A DNA stretch of 64,000 nt from RUG708 sp050946535 (GTDB lineage Bacteria; Bacillota; Clostridia; Peptostreptococcales; Anaerovoracaceae), in NCBI GenBank assembly GCA_050946535.1, contig JBMNUZ010000005.1:1-64000 (forward strand), in the 5' to 3' direction. Below the pieces are notes generated by a model, which saw only the letters and a program-made list of their open reading frames with translations, was not told the DNA's origin and did no database searches. Shown here one piece after another: positions 62,689-64,000 of the stretch (position 1 is the first letter of the stretch; each line of letters starts with the position of its first letter). Position numbers and translations under genes: made by a program.

Positions 62689-63303
62689 TTAGCAGTTATG
62701 TTCTCTTCTGTATTCGCGCAGTGCCCTGATCGTAGTCATCGTCAGGTGGTGGAGCTTCGCAAACTCGATGAGCTCCTTTGTGCGCATCATTTCTCCGTTT
62801 TCCTTCATGATTTCGCAGCACAGGCCTGCTTCCTTGAGGCCCGCTATTCTCAGCAGATCAACCGTGCCTTCGGTGTGTCCGCCTCTCTCGAACACTCCGC
62901 CGTCTTTCGCCTTGAGCGGGAACATGTGGCCCGGCCTTCTGAAATCGGACGGCTTGACGCCTTCCTCGACTGTCTTCATGGCTGTGTACGATCTCTCGAC
63001 CGCCGAGATTCCCGTGGTCGTATCGTTGTGGTCTATGCTCACGGTGAAAGCCGTGCAGTGGTTGTCTGTGTTGTTTTCCACCATCTGCGGAAGATCCAGC
63101 TTCCTGCACATTTCCGCGCTCATAGGCATGCATATGAGGCCTTTTGCGAAAGTCGCCATAAAGTTCACGTTCGCAGGTGTCGCGAACTGCGCCGCACAGA
63201 TCAGATCTCCTTCGTTCTCTCTGTCCGGATCGTCCGTAACAATGATCAATTTTCCGTCTTTAAGATCCTGAGCAGCCTGCTCAATCGTTCCGAATTCAAA
63301 CAT
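62689..63303 (-). CDS. ribB: 3,4-dihydroxy-2-butanone 4-phosphate synthase
   Basis: 204 residues from the ATG at 63303, with AAGGGAAG upstream (a TTG seven codons earlier is rejected). It makes the C4 unit of riboflavin from ribulose 5-phosphate. Signature segments: VTDDPDRENEGDLI, FMATFAKGLICMPM, DHNDTTTGISAVERSYT, FRRPGHMFPLKAKDGGV and HTEGTVDLLRIAGL. A separate RibB rather than a RibBA fusion. Confidence 0.96.
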   Translation of the reverse strand: MFEFGTIEQAAQDLKDGKLIIVTDDPDRENEGDLICAAQFATPANVNFMATFAKGLICMPMSAEMCRKLDLPQMVENNTDNHCTAFTVSIDHNDTTTGISAVERSYTAMKTVEEGVKPSDFRRPGHMFPLKAKDGGVFERGGHTEGTVDLLRIAGLKEAGLCCEIMKENGEMMRTKELIEFAKLHHLTMTTIRALREYRREHNC

Positions 63304-63384
63304 TTTATATTTACTTCCCTTCAAAAATAATAGCTAATTATGCGGTTGTGCAGAAATGATTCCGTTTCCGGGTTCGCCGCAGGT

Positions 63385-63505
63385 TGTCATGCCCGGGAAT
63401 GCAGACTGGAATATCTGCTCCGGATCCAAACCGGAATACCGGTCCGAAATACAAGCCGGAATGCTGCCCGCATTCGACCGGATGCTGTCCTGAATAAGGC
63501 CCGCA
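63385..63505. repeat. Degenerate CCGGAAT repeats after ribE
   Basis: Motifs of the type CCGGAATGCTG and CCGGAATACCG recur about every 11-25 bp between the ribE stop (63529) and the ribB start. Units are strongly diverged. Confidence 0.5.
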
Positions 63506-63528
63506 GCGCCTGCACATTTATTTAAATC

Positions 63529-64000
63529 CTATATAAATCCGTTCTCCGCGAGCAGCTCGAAATCCACACCTTTCTTCTCAGGCTTTCCAGCCGCGCCGCC
63601 TGTCGCCATCAGTCTTTCGACGTATTTCCCGATGATGTCGTTCTCGAGGTTTACCACGTCTCCTCTGTGCTTTTTCAGCAGAATCGTCTCCTCACCGGTG
63701 TGAGGTATGATTGAAACCTTGAAAAACCCGTCGCCGAGACCTGCGACCGTAAGGCTTATGCCGTCGATCGCTATAGAACCTTTTTCTATAATCAGCCTCA
63801 TGATTTTCTCCGGCGCATGAACGGTAACCCAGACCGCGTTGTCCTCGCGCTTCATATCCATGATGGTCCCCGTGCCGTCTATATGGCCGGACACGATATG
63901 GCCTCCGAAACGTCCTTCAGCCGACATCGCGCGCTCCAGGTTGACTTCCGAACCGGTGGTCAGCGTGCCCAGATTTGACCTTCTGAGCGTCTCAGGCATC
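63529..64000 (-). CDS. ribE: Riboflavin synthase alpha subunit (5' part beyond window)
   Basis: At least 157 residues. The reading frame continues off the right edge, so the N-terminus is missing (the family is usually 200-215 residues). GRFGGHIVSGHIDGTGTI and KGSIAIDGISLTVAGL are the conserved riboflavin-synthase barrel motifs, with SIIPHTGEETIL later. It dismutates two lumazines to riboflavin. The gene order ribE-ribB-ribA-ribH suggests ribD, and an FMN riboswitch if present, lie just outside. Confidence 0.95.
   Translation of the reverse strand, partial: MPETLRRSNLGTLTTGSEVNLERAMSAEGRFGGHIVSGHIDGTGTIMDMKREDNAVWVTVHAPEKIMRLIIEKGSIAIDGISLTVAGLGDGFFKVSIIPHTGEETILLKKHRGDVVNLENDIIGKYVERLMATGGAAGKPEKKGVDFELLAENGFI

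Overview
The window looks like chromosome from a low-to-mid GC anaerobic Gram-positive bacterium of the Clostridia. My best guess is Eubacteriales family XIII / Anaerovoracaceae, but this rests on gene content only and no marker gene fixes it. The supporting signs are strong Shine-Dalgarno sequences, S-layer-homology (SLH) surface proteins with a CsaB-type pyruvyl transferase, MurJ, paired DUF4330-like proteins, a split transketolase and separate ribA and ribB genes. Almost everything is on the minus strand. The exceptions are a thioesterase, a MoxR/VWA pair, ilvD, a Cys-rich small protein and one glycosyltransferase.

Layout. 1-88 is the tail of a probable IS30-type transposase. 289-774 is a thioesterase. 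917-1531 is a six-tRNA operon (Met-Val-Asp-His-Gln-Cys). 2361-4403 is a MoxR ATPase with its VWA partner. 4921-27277 is a 22-kb minus-strand accessory block. In transcription order it holds a MarR regulator, a 2453-aa SLH surface protein, a 697-aa SLH protein, a 960-aa membrane protein with an Ig-like domain, an ExbB/TolQ-type channel, an ExbD-like DUF2149 protein, a DDTD-motif protein, two flavoproteins and an Fe-siderophore/cobalamin-type ABC importer. 28070-33737 carries proC, proB, purB, proA and a YprB-like nuclease. 33882-36272 is a polar amino-acid ABC importer. 36844-49506 is a cell-envelope operon: rlmD, transketolase halves, tagA-like, GT4-CsaB fusion, two DUF4330 proteins, an O-antigen-ligase-like protein, murJ, and an SLH-anchored phosphodiester glycosidase upstream. 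Then come mgtE, ilvD, a sugar-nucleotide set (rmlA, pgm, galE) and the riboflavin genes (ribH, ribA, ribB, ribE), cut by the window end.

How it fits together. SLH domains bind pyruvylated secondary cell-wall polymer. The window encodes both the SLH proteins and the pyruvyl transferase, the TagA-like transferase and flippase/ligase-like proteins expected to build that polymer, so the two large regions probably serve one cell surface. The most unusual system is the ExbB plus DUF2149 motor pair in an apparently single-membrane organism, next to a membrane protein with Ig-like domains, two SLH proteins and a metal-chelate importer. I infer an energised surface uptake or remodelling apparatus.

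A second theme is non-coding. At least ten loci, nine of them abutting gene 3' ends, carry tandem repeats with units of 11, 18, 21-23 or 31 bp and unrelated sequences. Some clearly grew out of the end of the adjacent gene, including its stop codon. A decayed duplicate of part of the accessory block (27596-28065) keeps a hairpin with apparently compensatory changes.
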